DNA of 64,000 bases from NCBI RefSeq assembly GCF_003590875.1, contig NZ_QYUN01000002.1, forward strand, positions 2,170,001 through 2,234,000, written 5' to 3'. Below are positions 36,763-46,925 of this stretch, piece by piece. A program made the translations under genes and the position numbers. The stretch is from Noviherbaspirillum cavernae (GTDB lineage: Bacteria > Pseudomonadota > Gammaproteobacteria > Burkholderiales > Burkholderiaceae_D). Each line of letters begins with the position of its first letter. Positions within the stretch are counted from its first letter, which is position 1. Below the pieces are notes generated by a model. It did no database searches and was not told the DNA's origin. It worked only from the letters and a program-made list of their open reading frames with translations.

Positions 36763-36779
36763 TTGCAAACCGTGTGCCA
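36763..36779 (-). promoter_or_regulatory. Sigma-54 (-24/-12) promoter
   Basis: The minus strand reads TGGCACA-CGGT-TTGCAA, an excellent match to TGGCACG-N4-TTGCW, with exactly 10 bp between the GG and GC elements. It lies about 90 bp upstream of the SDR start and downstream of the sigma-54 activator gene. Confidence 0.88.
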
Positions 36780-36876
36780 GGAGCGATAAGCCCTTGATTT
36801 TCAAGACCTATCCATTGGGATGCGGAATTCCAGGTGGAGCAATGCCGGTGGGGGGCGGCAAAAATCGTCTACTTAA

Positions 36877-36980
36877 TGGACACTTTTGGGACACTTCTGG
36901 AGAAAAATCTGCGATACCGTTAAAAATCAATGGCTTGGCAGATGTCCGATTATTGGACACCTGCGTCCATTAATTGGACA
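36877..36980. promoter_or_regulatory. Array of GGACA half-sites, candidate activator-binding sites
   Basis: GGACA begins at 36878, 36889, 36955 and 36976; spacings are 11, 66 and 21 bp, all near whole helical turns. The two right-hand copies are paired with inverted TGTCC (36943) and GTCC (36965), giving two palindromes. The array lies 100-200 bp upstream of the -24/-12 promoter, the usual place for enhancer-binding proteins, and its far end overlaps the activator stop codon. Confidence 0.7.
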
Positions 36981-38415
36981 GTAGCTCGAAATCCATGATC
37001 TTCTGATACAAGGTCGCCCTTGAAATCCCGAGCAAACGTGCAGCGGAGGCCTTGTTGCCGCCGGTGCTCTCGAGTGCGGACTTGATGAGGTTTTTCTCCA
37101 GATCGGCGACGGCTTCTGCAAGCGGCCTCACAGCCGGCGTCGGCCCGTCCTTCGCCAGCGGTACCGGCTCCTTCTGCTGACTCGGCTCGACCAGCGACAG
37201 AATCGACGCGAAGTCTTCCGCCTTGAGACTCACGTTATCGGTCAGCATGCCGGCCTGCTCGAGCGCATTGCGCAATTCACGTACATTGCCGGGCCAGCCG
37301 TAAGCGGCCAGCGCCTCCCGCGCGCAAGGCGCAAGCTCGCGCTGTGGCATGCCGGTACGCTTGGCAATCTGCTCGAGCAAATGCTCGCACAACGCATCGA
37401 GATCCCCGCGCCGTTCACGCAATGGCGGCAGATGGATCGGCAGCACGTTCAGCCGGTAATACAGGTCCGAGCGGAATTTACCGTCCGCCACCAATTGCTT
37501 GAGATCGTGGCTGGTTGCTGCAATCACGCGCACATCGACCTTGGTGATCTTGTTGGAGCCAAGCGGTTCGATCTCCTGCTCCTGCAGGACGCGCAGCAGC
37601 TTGGCTTGCACCTGCAGCGGCATGTCGCCGACCTCATCGAGGAACAGGGTGCCGCCGTCGGCGATCTTGAACTTGCCGTCGCGCCCTTTTCGATCAGCCC
37701 CTGTATACGCCCCCGGCGCAACGCCGAAAAATTCGGCTTCCAGCAACGTCTCCGGGACTGCGGCGATATTGATGCCGACGAAAGGACGGTCGGCTCTTCC
37801 CGAGGCGGCGTGAATGCCATGCGCCAGCAGCTCCTTGCCACTCCCGGTTTCCCCCAGCAGCAGCACGGTCGTATCGAGCTGTGCCGCGCGTCGCGCACGG
37901 TGCTTGAGTTCCAGCGAAATAGGACTGACGCCGATGAAACTGGAAATGGAGTATTTGGAATGGCGCAGCTGCGCGAGTTCCTTTTGCGTGTTGGCGAGCG
38001 CCCATTGCAGCTCGGCAAACTTGGACACCAGCGGCTTCAGCCGTTGCAGCCGGTCATACAATGCAAAGCCGATTGCACCGATAACCTTGCCATCTTCGTC
38101 CTTGAGCGGGATGCGCATCACGACCAGAGGCTGGTCGCGGATCATCATGATATCGAGCAGAATCGGTTTGCCGTTGTGCACGACCTCGCGCATGCGACTA
38201 TTGGGAATGACCTCCTCGACCGCCTTGCCCAGCACATCTTCCGGTGCCTTCAGACCGAGGAAAGCCGCATACTTGTCGTTGATCCACACGATACGACTCT
38301 GATCGTCAATCGCGATCGTGCCTTCGCACGAGTCATCGAACAGAGCCAGCAGCGACTGCATACCCATCTGCTGAATACTGTCAGCATCCCACGAAGAGCC
38401 GACTGCAGATTTCAT
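36970..38415 (-). CDS. Sigma-54-dependent transcriptional activator with PAS sensor
   Basis: 481-residue enhancer-binding protein with an N-terminal PAS domain (about 20-130), a central AAA+ domain (about 160-395; Walker A GETGSGKE, Walker B GTLFLDEVGD, sigma-54 contact loop GAYTGA, a known variant of GAFTGA) and a C-terminal Fis-type helix-turn-helix (about 435-478; NKASAARLLGISRATLYQK). It is immediately upstream of a sigma-54 promoter feeding the SDR and 3HB-oligomer hydrolase genes, which are its obvious targets. The PAS ligand is unknown. Confidence 0.93.
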   Translation of the reverse strand: MKSAVGSSWDADSIQQMGMQSLLALFDDSCEGTIAIDDQSRIVWINDKYAAFLGLKAPEDVLGKAVEEVIPNSRMREVVHNGKPILLDIMMIRDQPLVVMRIPLKDEDGKVIGAIGFALYDRLQRLKPLVSKFAELQWALANTQKELAQLRHSKYSISSFIGVSPISLELKHRARRAAQLDTTVLLLGETGSGKELLAHGIHAASGRADRPFVGINIAAVPETLLEAEFFGVAPGAYTGADRKGRDGKFKIADGGTLFLDEVGDMPLQVQAKLLRVLQEQEIEPLGSNKITKVDVRVIAATSHDLKQLVADGKFRSDLYYRLNVLPIHLPPLRERRGDLDALCEHLLEQIAKRTGMPQRELAPCAREALAAYGWPGNVRELRNALEQAGMLTDNVSLKAEDFASILSLVEPSQQKEPVPLAKDGPTPAVRPLAEAVADLEKNLIKSALESTGGNKASAARLLGISRATLYQKIMDFELLSN

Positions 38416-38598
38416 ATTTCCCCCTCGCGATCAACACGTTGCGGCATTCGCTCCGCACAATACCATTGCGTCAAAGCAAGGTGTCGAGATTATAGATGCA
38501 TGATGAAAAGCACGTGAGTCCATGAAGGCGGCTCGGAAAAACCCAAAATGCCGGGCAACGAGTCATATGCAGCTTGGCAAGAAAGCCCGCTGGAGCAA

Positions 38599-38624
38599 CA
38601 AAAAAAGCCGCTGCATGCGGCTTT
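38599..38624 (-). terminator. Rho-independent terminator after the merR-type gene
   Basis: On the minus strand AAAGCCGC-ATGCA-GCGGCTTT is followed by a T-run. It lies 51 bp past the MerR-family stop and closes the thrS-to-merR gene series. Confidence 0.82.
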
Positions 38625-38674
38625 CCTCTCGGTCGTGATGAACTCCGCAACATCCATCACGTCTGACGTTGCAA

Positions 38675-39073
38675 CTATCTGTCTCTCTTGGTGCTCAGAA
38701 GATCGAGAATCTCTGCCAGCTCATGACGGATCGTCTCGGTATCGACGTCCAGCGACGGCAATCCCGATGCCAAATCACTCGACACCGCCCCAGAAATCCG
38801 CGTATCGAGCTTGTTGCGCGCGCCACTGATCGTGAATCCCTGCTCGTAGAGCAGTTCACGAATACGTCGGATGAGGAGGACCTCGTGGTGTTGATAGTAG
38901 CGGCGATTGCCTCTGCGCTTGACCGGCTTCAGCTGGGTGAACTCCTGCTCCCAGTAACGCAAGACGTGCGGCTTCACGCCGCACAGATCGCTCACTTCGC
39001 CAATCGTGAAATAGCGTTTTGCCGGGATCGGCGGCAAAACAACCAACGCAGTCTTGCTGACTCGATCGTTCAT
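38675..39073 (-). CDS. MerR-family transcriptional regulator
   Basis: 132-residue protein with an N-terminal MerR winged helix (about 20-88; YFTIGEVSDLCGVKPHVLRYWE) and a short C-terminal helix. There is no metal-binding cysteine cluster. It belongs to the MlrA-like group regularly found right after ihfA in proteobacteria, here with a 8-bp gap. The regulated genes are unknown. Confidence 0.88.
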   Translation of the reverse strand: MNDRVSKTALVVLPPIPAKRYFTIGEVSDLCGVKPHVLRYWEQEFTQLKPVKRRGNRRYYQHHEVLLIRRIRELLYEQGFTISGARNKLDTRISGAVSSDLASGLPSLDVDTETIRHELAEILDLLSTKRDR

Positions 39074-39081
39074 TGTTCAGG

Positions 39082-39495
39082 TCAAGCGACGCGTGCGAGG
39101 AGATTCTTGCTGGCGACTTCCACCATGCCCTTGAGCTTCTGACTTGCATGAAACGTCACCACACGTCGCGCCGTGATGGGAATTTCTTCGCCGGTCTTGG
39201 GATTGCGACCTGGCCGTTGCGGCTTGTCGCGCAACTGGAAGTTGCCGAAGCCGGAGAGCTTCACCGACTCTCCGCGCTCAAGCGCATTGCGAATTTCATC
39301 GAAGAAAGTTTCGACCATATCCTTCGCTTCGCGCTTGTTCAAGCCGACCTGCTCGAACAGAAGTTCAGCCAGTTCCGCCTTGGTCAGTGTAGGCAAGTCC
39401 TTTTCAGCTTGGGAGCGGGCTTGTGATTCCTGCATCGCGCGATTGAGATCGGCGGCCAAAATGGATTGAAATTCGGCTGAGTTCACGTCATTCAT
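39082..39495 (-). CDS. ihfA: Integration host factor alpha subunit with N-terminal extension
   Basis: 137-residue DNA-bending protein. The core from [13 protein letters not shown] (about residue 36) onward is classical IHF-alpha, with the DNA-binding arm [14 protein letters not shown]. Standard IhfA has about 100 residues, so about 34 extra residues precede the core here. The only in-frame internal ATG (39435) lacks a ribosome site, while 39495 has a weak GGGAT, so I keep the long form. It follows pheT by 32 bp, the conserved pheST-ihfA order. Confidence 0.9.
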   Translation of the reverse strand: MNDVNSAEFQSILAADLNRAMQESQARSQAEKDLPTLTKAELAELLFEQVGLNKREAKDMVETFFDEIRNALERGESVKLSGFGNFQLRDKPQRPGRNPKTGEEIPITARRVVTFHASQKLKGMVEVASKNLLARVA

Positions 39496-39527
39496 AGTAG
39501 TTATCCCTACCCTGCCCGTTTTAACTC

Positions 39528-41954
39528 TTATGCACGCAATTTTGCGCCATGTTTCTTCTCGACTGACGCGACAAATGCGGCCATGGCAGCATCGACTTTC
39601 TCGTCCTGTAGGGTAGATTGAGTATCTTGCAAGGTGAAACGGAACGCAAGACTTTTTTCGTCATTTTCCAGACCCTTGCCCCGATATTCATCAAATAAAA
39701 CAATGGCTTGCATGATATCACAGGCCGCATTGGCTTGCCGCTCAGCAATGAACGCATCCATCAGATCCTGCGCCGGAACAGCCTGCTTCACCACCACGGC
39801 AAGGTCGCGCACAACAGCCGGAAACTTCGAGATTTCCTGATAAGAAGGAATATCGCGCTCGCACAGCAACTGGGCATCCACCTCAAACATCACGGGTGCC
39901 TGCGGCAGATCGTATTTCTGCTGCCAGCGCGGATGCAACTCGCCGATAAAGCCGATCGTCTTGCCGTCAAGAACAATCTGCGCCGAACGCCCGGGATGCA
40001 GCGCAGGATGCTCGGCTTTCGCAAAGCGTAGTGTGCGAGGTGCAAAAAGCGCCTCCAGATCGGACTTGATATCGAAATAGTCAACATTACGGGTCGGCAT
40101 ACCCCACTGCTCGTCCACCACCGGACCATATGCAATCGCAGCGACGCGTTTTGGTTGATCGTAACCGGCAACCGACAAAGATCCGTCCTTTATCGCATCA
40201 TTACGCAAATAAACGGCACCAATCTCGAACAAGCGCACGCGGCCAACTTTGCGATTCAAGTTGTAACGTACGTTGGCGACAAGACTGGCGACCAGCGACG
40301 AACGCATGACGCTCATCTGACTGGCGATCGGGTTGAGCAGCTTGATGGGATTGGCGTTTCCGGCGAAATCTGCTTCCCATCCTTCTTCGACAAAACTGAA
40401 GTTCACCACTTCCTGATAGTCGAGATCGGCCACCTGACGCCGGATTGCAAACAGCGAACGTGTATTTTCCGGAGCGATACGCATCGCGTTGGGAGCAACC
40501 GGAGGCAATGCAGGAATATTCTCGAATCCGTAGACACGCGCGATCTCCTCGATTAAGTCTTCTTCGATTTCGATATCGAAGCGATATGACGGCGGTGTGA
40601 CGGTAAACAAGCCCGACTCTTGCGCAAACGTCAGGCCCAGGCGCGCAAAAATTTCAGCGATCTGTCCATCATCGAGCGGCACGCCGATCACCTTGACTGC
40701 GCGCGCGGTTCGCACTGCGACCGGTTTGCGCTGCGGCAGATTAACGACATGGTCGTCGACCGGCCCCACCTTCGTTTCTTTTCCACCGCAAATTTCGACG
40801 ATCAACGACGTGATGCGCTCGATATGTTCCACAGTGGTCGCATAATCGACACCGCGTTCAAAACGATGTGCGGCGTCCGTTGAAAAATTGTACCGACGCG
40901 CACGCCCTTGGATCGCCTGCGGCCACCAGAACGCGGCTTCCAGATAGATATTCTGCGTATCCAGCGACACGGCCGTGGAATCACCGCCCATGATGCCGGC
41001 GAGTGATTCAATCTCGCGTTCGTCGGCAATCACTCCCACCCATTCATCGACTTCAACGGTATTGCCATTGAGAAGCTTCAGTTTTTCGCCTAATTTGCCC
41101 CAGCGCACATCCAATCCGCCATGAATCTTGTCAAGGTCGAACACATGCGACGGACGCCCCAATTCCAGCATCACGTAATTGGATATATCAACCAATGCAG
41201 AAATCGGACGCTGCCCACTACGCTCGAGACGACGCTTCATCCAGTCAGGCGTTTGCGCTTTTGCATTCAACCCACGGATAACACGCCCGGAAAAACGGCC
41301 GCACAGGTCAGGAGCAGAAACCTTGACCGGCAGCTTTTCCTGAGTCGACACTTCGACCGGCTGGAACGCAGGAACCTTGAGCGGAACCCCTGTCAAGGCC
41401 GATACTTCGCGAGCGACACCCAGCACCGACAGGCAATCGGCCTTGTTCGGCGTCAGCTTGATGGTGAACTTCAGGTCGTTCAGTTGATAGTAATCCCGGA
41501 AGTTCCGACCGACGGGCGCATCATCCGGCAAGTCCAGCAAGCCGCCGTGCTCTTCCGACAGCTTCAACTCACGTGCAGAACAGAGCATTCCTTGCGACTC
41601 CACGCCGCGTAGCTGACCGACCTTGATTTCAAACGGCTTGCCATCATCGCCCGGTGGCAGCTTCGCGCCAGCCAACGCACAAGGCACCTTCATCCCAAGG
41701 CGGACATTCGGTGCACCGCAAACGATATTCAACAGCGTCCCCGTGCCGGCATCCACCTGACACACGTTCAAACGGTCGGCATTCGGATGCTTGGCAATTT
41801 CCACCACTTTGGCCACGACCACATTGGAAAACGGCGGAGCGACAGGCTCTACTTCCTCGACCTCCAGACCGGACATCGTGAGCAAATGCGACAATTCGTC
41901 CGAAGTCATCTTCGGATCGACCAGAGTGCGGAGCCAGTTTTCGGAGAATTGCAT
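39528..41954 (-). CDS. pheT: Phenylalanyl-tRNA synthetase beta subunit
   Basis: 808-residue subunit. In order: tRNA-binding EMAP-like domain (about 40-150), B3/B4 editing domain (about 210-385), B5 domain (about 405-475), a catalytic-like core, and a C-terminal ferredoxin-fold anticodon-binding domain (about 715-808). The length is slightly above that of E. coli PheT. It lies 77 bp downstream of pheS in the standard operon. Confidence 0.96.
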   Translation of the reverse strand: MQFSENWLRTLVDPKMTSDELSHLLTMSGLEVEEVEPVAPPFSNVVVAKVVEIAKHPNADRLNVCQVDAGTGTLLNIVCGAPNVRLGMKVPCALAGAKLPPGDDGKPFEIKVGQLRGVESQGMLCSARELKLSEEHGGLLDLPDDAPVGRNFRDYYQLNDLKFTIKLTPNKADCLSVLGVAREVSALTGVPLKVPAFQPVEVSTQEKLPVKVSAPDLCGRFSGRVIRGLNAKAQTPDWMKRRLERSGQRPISALVDISNYVMLELGRPSHVFDLDKIHGGLDVRWGKLGEKLKLLNGNTVEVDEWVGVIADEREIESLAGIMGGDSTAVSLDTQNIYLEAAFWWPQAIQGRARRYNFSTDAAHRFERGVDYATTVEHIERITSLIVEICGGKETKVGPVDDHVVNLPQRKPVAVRTARAVKVIGVPLDDGQIAEIFARLGLTFAQESGLFTVTPPSYRFDIEIEEDLIEEIARVYGFENIPALPPVAPNAMRIAPENTRSLFAIRRQVADLDYQEVVNFSFVEEGWEADFAGNANPIKLLNPIASQMSVMRSSLVASLVANVRYNLNRKVGRVRLFEIGAVYLRNDAIKDGSLSVAGYDQPKRVAAIAYGPVVDEQWGMPTRNVDYFDIKSDLEALFAPRTLRFAKAEHPALHPGRSAQIVLDGKTIGFIGELHPRWQQKYDLPQAPVMFEVDAQLLCERDIPSYQEISKFPAVVRDLAVVVKQAVPAQDLMDAFIAERQANAACDIMQAIVLFDEYRGKGLENDEKSLAFRFTLQDTQSTLQDEKVDAAMAAFVASVEKKHGAKLRA

Positions 41955-42031
41955 AGTTAAAACCTTCAGGCACTGAACTCACAGAAAGCAACGCGCTCAT
42001 TGATGAGCCCGCCACTTCCTGTGGCGAATTT

Positions 42032-43048
42032 TTAATTGAATTGTTCCAGGAAACGCAGATCGCCTTCATAAAACAGGCGCAAATCGTTGATGCCATAGCG
42101 AAGCATCGTCAGACGTTCAAGACCGGACCCGAATGCGAAGCCGATATATTGCTCGGGGTCGAGCCCCATGTTGCGCACGACCGTCGGATGTACCTGCCCC
42201 GCTCCGGAAACCTCCAGCCAACGTCCTTTCAACGGCCCGCTTCCGAACGCAATATCGATTTCGGCCGACGGCTCGGTGAACGGAAAGTAGGAGGGCCGGA
42301 AACGCACCTGGAGATCGTCCGTTTCAAAAAACGCCTTGACGAAGTTCAGATAGACACCTTTGAGGTCAGCGAAGCTGATGTCATCCGCAATCCACAACCC
42401 CTCGACCTGATGGAACATGGGCGAATGCGTCGCATCGCTGTCGACTCGATAGGTACGCCCTGGTGCAATCACCTTGATAGGCGGCTTGTTCATGCGCGCA
42501 TAACGCACCTGCATCGGACTCGTGTGCGTACGCAGGAGCAGCGGTTTGCCCTGGCTATCCACTCCCTCGACATAGAACGTGTCCTGCATCGACCGCGCGG
42601 GGTGATTTTCCGGACTGTTCAATGCTGTGAAGTTGGTCCAGTCGGTTTCGATTTCAGGACCGTCCGCGACATCAAAGCCGATGGAACGAAAAATTTCCTC
42701 CACCCGCTCCCAGGTACGCATCACAGGATGAATGCCGCCAATGCCACGGCCGCGTCCCGGCAACGTGACATCGATTGCTTCCGCATTCAAGCGCGCCTGC
42801 ATCTGTGCATTTGCCAGCGCATCGCGCCGCGCATTGAGCGCTGCTTCGATTTTTTCCTTGGCCGCATTGATGATCGCCCCTTGAGCCTTGCGCTCTTCCG
42901 GCGCCAGCTTGCCCAGGCCCTTCATCTGTTCGGTAATCTGCCCGGTCTTGCCCAGGTATTTGGCCTTGGCATTTTCCAGGGCTGCAGCATCTTCCGCAGC
43001 GGAGAAATCGGCTTGCGCCTGAACCACCAGTTGTTCCAGAGAATTCAT
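42032..43048 (-). CDS. pheS: Phenylalanyl-tRNA synthetase alpha subunit
   Basis: 338-residue class II synthetase subunit with an N-terminal coiled coil (1-90) and a catalytic core: [14 protein letters not shown], the motif 2 region [20 protein letters not shown] and motif 3 [17 protein letters not shown]. It charges tRNA-Phe as an alpha2-beta2 tetramer with PheT. It follows rplT by 110 bp; I did not identify a Phe-rich leader peptide in that gap. Confidence 0.96.
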   Translation of the reverse strand: MNSLEQLVVQAQADFSAAEDAAALENAKAKYLGKTGQITEQMKGLGKLAPEERKAQGAIINAAKEKIEAALNARRDALANAQMQARLNAEAIDVTLPGRGRGIGGIHPVMRTWERVEEIFRSIGFDVADGPEIETDWTNFTALNSPENHPARSMQDTFYVEGVDSQGKPLLLRTHTSPMQVRYARMNKPPIKVIAPGRTYRVDSDATHSPMFHQVEGLWIADDISFADLKGVYLNFVKAFFETDDLQVRFRPSYFPFTEPSAEIDIAFGSGPLKGRWLEVSGAGQVHPTVVRNMGLDPEQYIGFAFGSGLERLTMLRYGINDLRLFYEGDLRFLEQFN

Positions 43049-43158
43049 ACCTTCTTTCCTGCCTCATTCCGAAGCCGAAAATAAAACGGGGCACAGGTAT
43101 GTGACCTCTGCCCCGCCCAATACGCGACATCGCTTGAAGACGATGCCTATAAACTTTC

Positions 43159-43518
43159 TTAAGCAGCGATGTTGGCCTTCACCTGATTGACAATCGCGGC
43201 AAATGCCGGCTTGTCCATCACTGCCATATCGGCCAGAACCTTGCGATCCAGTTCGATATTGGCCTTCTTCAGACCGTTCATGAATACGCTGTAAGTAACA
43301 CCGTGTTCACGCGAAGCGGCGTTGATACGCGTGATCCACAGAGCGCGGAACACACGCTTCTTGTTGCGACGATCACGGTATGCATATTGACCGGCGCGCA
43401 TGACCGCTTGCTTGGCAATGCGGAATACGGTACTGCGACGTCCGCGATAGCCTTTGGCTTGATCGAGAACCTTCTTATGACGGGCCCGTGCTGTGACCCC
43501 ACGTTTTACTCGAGGCAT
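43159..43518 (-). CDS. rplT: Ribosomal protein L20
   Basis: 119 residues, strongly basic, with the full L20 signature [30 protein letters not shown] and a C-terminal [10 protein letters not shown]20 binds 23S rRNA early in assembly and in E. coli also represses the rpmI-rplT message. It follows rpmI by 19 bp. Confidence 0.97.
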   Translation of the reverse strand: MPRVKRGVTARARHKKVLDQAKGYRGRRSTVFRIAKQAVMRAGQYAYRDRRNKKRVFRALWITRINAASREHGVTYSVFMNGLKKANIELDRKVLADMAVMDKPAFAAIVNQVKANIAA

Positions 43519-43537
43519 GGTAGCTCCTTATGTGAGG

Positions 43538-43735
43538 TTAAGCGAACGGCATCATTGCGCGTACGGAATCGATGTTTGTCTCATGGACACCCACGGCTCC
43601 GCGCAACTGGCGTTTGTTCTTGGTGGTTTTCTTGGTCAGGATGTGACGCTTGAAGGCTTGACCGCGTTTGACGGTGCCGCCCGGACGTACGCGAAAACGC
43701 TTCTTCGCGCTACTCTTCGTCTTCATTTTTGGCAT
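43538..43735 (-). CDS. rpmI: Ribosomal protein L35
   Basis: 65-residue basic protein starting [14 protein letters not shown], typical of L35. The start at 43735 is fixed by homology; the 50 codons open upstream are spacer. Its AAGGA ribosome site lies inside a CTGTCC/GGACAG hairpin 8 nt before the ATG, which would limit access. Confidence 0.96.
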   Translation of the reverse strand: MPKMKTKSSAKKRFRVRPGGTVKRGQAFKRHILTKKTTKNKRQLRGAVGVHETNIDSVRAMMPFA

Positions 43736-43743
43736 AGCAATAT

Positions 43744-43849
43744 CTGTCCTTCGGACAGCTCCATTTTTAGCATGATTGCAGGTGGCAATACTACATTGCT
43801 CTTGGATGCCTGCTCTCACTTGTTTTGCAGTGATCATCAAAGCCACTGC
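43744..43849 (-). promoter_or_regulatory. Candidate L20-responsive leader structure in the infC-rpmI spacer
   Basis: The 171-bp infC-rpmI spacer contains two perfect stems on the message strand: GCAGTG/CACTGC (43849-43844 with 43832-43827) and CTGTCC/GGACAG with a 3-nt loop (43758-43744), the latter covering the rpmI ribosome site. In E. coli L20 represses rpmI by binding structures in this spacer; equivalence here is inferred from position and shape. Confidence 0.45.
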
Positions 43850-43906
43850 TATTGCACAAATTGTCCGCTGCCGAACAATCTGCACGAAACCTTCTTTTGA
43901 AGAAGT

Positions 43907-44428
43907 CTATTTTTTCTTCTTGGGCGCCAGCACCATTACCATCTGGCGACCTTCCATCTTGGGAAACTGCTCAACCTGGCCATACTGCTCCAAGTCAGCC
44001 TTCAATCGCTCCAGCATGCGCATGCCGATATCCTGGTGTGCCATTTCACGACCGCGGAAACGCAACGTAATCTTCGTCTTATCGCCCTCATCGAGGAACT
44101 TGATCAGGTTACGCAGCTTGATGTTGTAATCGCCATCATCGGTACCCGGGCGGAATTTCACTTCCTTGACCTGAATAACCTTTTGCTTCAGTTTCGCTTC
44201 GTGAGCCTTTTTTTGCTCCTGATACTTGAACTTTCCATAGTCCATCAGGCGACATACGGGTGGCTGCGCAGTGGGCGCAATTTCCACCAAGTCCACGTTG
44301 GCTTCCTCCGCCATGCGGAACGCTTCGGCCAGACTTACGATACCAATCTGTTCGTTATTGACACCAGTCAAACGCACTTCCGGCACTGTAATCTCGCCGT
44401 TGATGCGATGCGATTTATCCGTAGCTAT
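43907..44428 (-). CDS. infC: Translation initiation factor IF-3 with AUA start codon
   Basis: 173 residues when started at the ATA codon 44428, which gives the expected IF-3 N-terminus [14 protein letters not shown] followed by [21 protein letters not shown] sits 7 nt upstream. The first conventional start (GTG 44386) would delete 14 conserved residues. IF-3 proofreads start codons, and infC genes use rare starts (AUU in E. coli) for autoregulation. The linker and C-terminal domain ([15 protein letters not shown]) are intact. Confidence 0.93.
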   Translation of the reverse strand: MATDKSHRINGEITVPEVRLTGVNNEQIGIVSLAEAFRMAEEANVDLVEIAPTAQPPVCRLMDYGKFKYQEQKKAHEAKLKQKVIQVKEVKFRPGTDDGDYNIKLRNLIKFLDEGDKTKITLRFRGREMAHQDIGMRMLERLKADLEQYGQVEQFPKMEGRQMVMVLAPKKKK

Positions 44429-44488
44429 TGCAGTTTCCTTTAAAAATCAAATAATTAAGCCGTGCTTTTGCGCATTGGGCTTCCCCGT

Positions 44489-46396
44489 TCAGGCTTTGGT
44501 TTCGACCTCGCTTTTCAGGCGCTCCACCAATGCGTCGACTGGCATCACTCCCAGATCGACGTTGCCCCGCGCACGCACGGCCACTGTATTCGCATCCCGC
44601 TCCTTATCACCGATAACGACTATATAAGGCAGTTTTTGAACGGAATGCTCGCGTATTTTATAGGTTATTTTCTCATTACGCAAATCGAGGTGGACCCTAA
44701 ACCCTTGTTTTTTCAGGTTTTGTGCGACGGTTTGCGCATAGTCAGATTGTGCGTCCGAGATATTCAAGACGGCAATCTGCACCGGCGCCAGCCACAACGG
44801 CAGCGCACCAGCGTGGTTTTCGATCAGAATGCCAATGAAGCGCTCGAGCGAGCCGACAATGGCTCGATGCAGCATGACCGGCACTTTGCGAGCGTTGTCG
44901 TCCGAGACATATTCCGCACCCAAACGGCCCGGCATCGAGAAATCGACCTGCATGGTGCCGACTTGCCAAGGACGACCAAGCGAGTCTTTCAGATGGTATT
45001 CGATTTTCGGTCCATAGAATGCTCCCTCACCAGGTAGCTCCTCCCATTTGACGCCACAAGCTTGCAGTGCAGCGCGCAGAGTTTCTTCGGCGCGATCCCA
45101 TGTCTCGTCGGAACCAATACGGTTTTCCGGCCGCAGGGCAATCTTGATCGAGATTTCAGAGAAGCCGAAATCGGCATAGACATTCATTGCCTGCTGGTGG
45201 AATGCCTTGCATTCGTCCTGAATCTGGTCTTCAGTGCAAAAAATATGACCATCATCCTGAGTAAAACCGCGCACCCGCATCAATCCGTGCAACGCGCCCG
45301 AGGGCTCATTACGATGGCATTGCCCGAACTCGCCAAAGCGTAACGGCAGGTCACGATAGCTTCGCAGACCGGAATTGTAAATTTGCACATGCCCCGGACA
45401 ATTCATCGGCTTCAACGCATAGTTGCGACTCTCCGACTCGGTCACGAACATATTTTCGCGATAGTTCTGCCAGTGACCGGTTTGCTCCCACAGGCTGCGA
45501 TCGAGGATTTGCGGCGCCTTCACCTCCTGGTAGCCGCTCTCGCGATAAACGCAGCGCATATATTGCTCGACCTGCTGCCAAATCGTCCAGCCTTTGGGAT
45601 GCCAGAAAATCAGACCGGGCGCCTCGTCCTGAAAATGGAACAGATCCAATGCCTTGCCGAGTTTGCGATGGTCCCGCTTTTCCGCCTCTTCCAGCATATG
45701 CAGATAGGCTTCCTGATCTTCCTTCTTCGCCCACGCTGTACCATACACGCGCTGCAGCATCTCGTTTTTGGAATCGCCGCGCCAGTACGCGCCGGCGAGC
45801 TTCATCAACTTGAATACCTTGAGCTTGCCAGTGGACGGTACGTGGGGACCTCGGCACAAATCGGTGAAATTACCCTCGGCATAGAGGGAAACGTCCTCGC
45901 CCTGCGGGATCGATTCGATGATCTCCGCTTTATAAGCCTCGCCGATCGACTTGAAATAAGTCACAGCCTCATCGCGCGGCAAGACCTTGCGCGTGACGGG
46001 CTCGTCTTTTTTGGCGAGCTCCGCCATCTTCTTTTCAATTGCCTGCAAATCGTCCGGCGTAAATGGCCGTTTGTACGCAAAGTCGTAATAAAAGCCGTTT
46101 TCAATCACAGGCCCGATCGTCACCTGAGCATCGGGAAACAACTCCTTGACCGCGTAGGCAAGCAAGTGAGCCGTCGAGTGCCGGATTACTTCCAGACCTT
46201 CGGCATCCTTGTCGGTAACAATGGCCAGATCAACATTGCGATCGACCACGAACGACGTATCAACAAGCTTGCCATCCACCTTGCCAGCCAAGGCAGCCTT
46301 GGCAAGACCAGCGCCAATACTTGCAGCAATTTGCGCGACTGTTACGGGCGCATCGAATTGACGCTCTGAACCATCTGGGAGTCGGACTGAGACCAT
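44489..46396 (-). CDS. thrS: Threonyl-tRNA synthetase
   Basis: 635-residue class II synthetase with TGS domain (about 1-62), editing domain ([12 protein letters not shown], about 70-220), catalytic core with zinc-site cysteine and histidines ([18 protein letters not shown]) and a C-terminal anticodon domain. The start at 46396 is chosen because GGAG lies 6 nt upstream; the ATG at 46408 has no site. A GTCCG/CGGAC hairpin (46409-46430) abuts the ribosome site and may be an operator, since thrS is autoregulated in E. coli. It heads the infC-rpmI-rplT-pheST-ihfA series. Confidence 0.96.
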   Translation of the reverse strand: MVSVRLPDGSERQFDAPVTVAQIAASIGAGLAKAALAGKVDGKLVDTSFVVDRNVDLAIVTDKDAEGLEVIRHSTAHLLAYAVKELFPDAQVTIGPVIENGFYYDFAYKRPFTPDDLQAIEKKMAELAKKDEPVTRKVLPRDEAVTYFKSIGEAYKAEIIESIPQGEDVSLYAEGNFTDLCRGPHVPSTGKLKVFKLMKLAGAYWRGDSKNEMLQRVYGTAWAKKEDQEAYLHMLEEAEKRDHRKLGKALDLFHFQDEAPGLIFWHPKGWTIWQQVEQYMRCVYRESGYQEVKAPQILDRSLWEQTGHWQNYRENMFVTESESRNYALKPMNCPGHVQIYNSGLRSYRDLPLRFGEFGQCHRNEPSGALHGLMRVRGFTQDDGHIFCTEDQIQDECKAFHQQAMNVYADFGFSEISIKIALRPENRIGSDETWDRAEETLRAALQACGVKWEELPGEGAFYGPKIEYHLKDSLGRPWQVGTMQVDFSMPGRLGAEYVSDDNARKVPVMLHRAIVGSLERFIGILIENHAGALPLWLAPVQIAVLNISDAQSDYAQTVAQNLKKQGFRVHLDLRNEKITYKIREHSVQKLPYIVVIGDKERDANTVAVRARGNVDLGVMPVDALVERLKSEVETKA

Positions 46397-46459
46397 TTTG
46401 CACTCCATGTCCGTGATTGTTGCTTCGGACGCTAGATTAGTAATCGGAAAATGAGGACG

Positions 46460-46490
46460 AAAAAAAACGCGGACCAGCCGCGCTTTTTCA
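46460..46490 (-). terminator. Rho-independent terminator between tRNA-Val and thrS
   Basis: On the minus strand CGCGG-CTGGT-CCGCG is followed by eight T and preceded by a run of A. It lies about 117 bp downstream of tRNA-Val and 64 bp upstream of thrS. It most simply ends the tRNA transcript; a role as thrS attenuator is possible. Confidence 0.7.
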
Positions 46491-46606
46491 ATTTACAACC
46501 ACGAAAAAGATTCCGACTAGCGTCGCTCTAGAACCATTGCGGTTTTAGTTCGCGGTGTCATAACCGGAATTGCCTTTCTCGCTCTTGCAAATGTACTGCT
46601 ATTCGT

Positions 46607-46683
46607 TGGTAGGCTCGATTGGACTCGAACCAACGACCCCTACCATGTCAAGGTAGTGCTCTAACCAGCTGAGCTACGAGCCT
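46607..46683 (-). tRNA. tRNA-Val (anticodon GAC)
   Basis: A 77-nt cloverleaf on the minus strand: acceptor AGGCTCG/CGAGCCT, D arm GCTC..GAGC, anticodon stem CTACC/GGTAG around loop TTGACAT (anticodon GAC, reading GUC/GUU valine codons), T arm GTTGG-TTCGAGT-CCAAT, discriminator A, and an encoded CCA end. Confidence 0.97.
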
Positions 46684-46694
46684 AAAGAAACGAA

Positions 46695-46700
46695 ATTATA
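46695..46700 (-). promoter_or_regulatory. -10 box of the tRNA-Val promoter
   Basis: A perfect TATAAT on the minus strand ends 12 bp before the mature tRNA 5' end, the usual distance for a stable-RNA promoter. The -35 is not clear. Confidence 0.5.
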
Positions 46701-46925
46701 GCGGCAATTTAGCAACTCCGCTAGTGGCTTGTGTGAATCATTTCCTTGAAGCTGGCAAAACAAGGCGATGGGCCCGCAATGGCGGCCTAACAATGCATGT
46801 TGTATTCAACAAATCAGATGCACCGGCACGCGACCAGATAATGCCGCAATCGAATCCAGTACACTCATTCATGATCTGGTTGATTATCGCTGTTGCAATT
46901 CGACAGCATTGCGCTTCCCGCACGC

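Noticed and set aside
38416..38674. Search for the tRNA-Pro often found next to ihfA-merR in proteobacteria
   Set aside because: No cloverleaf could be drawn; only a terminator is present.
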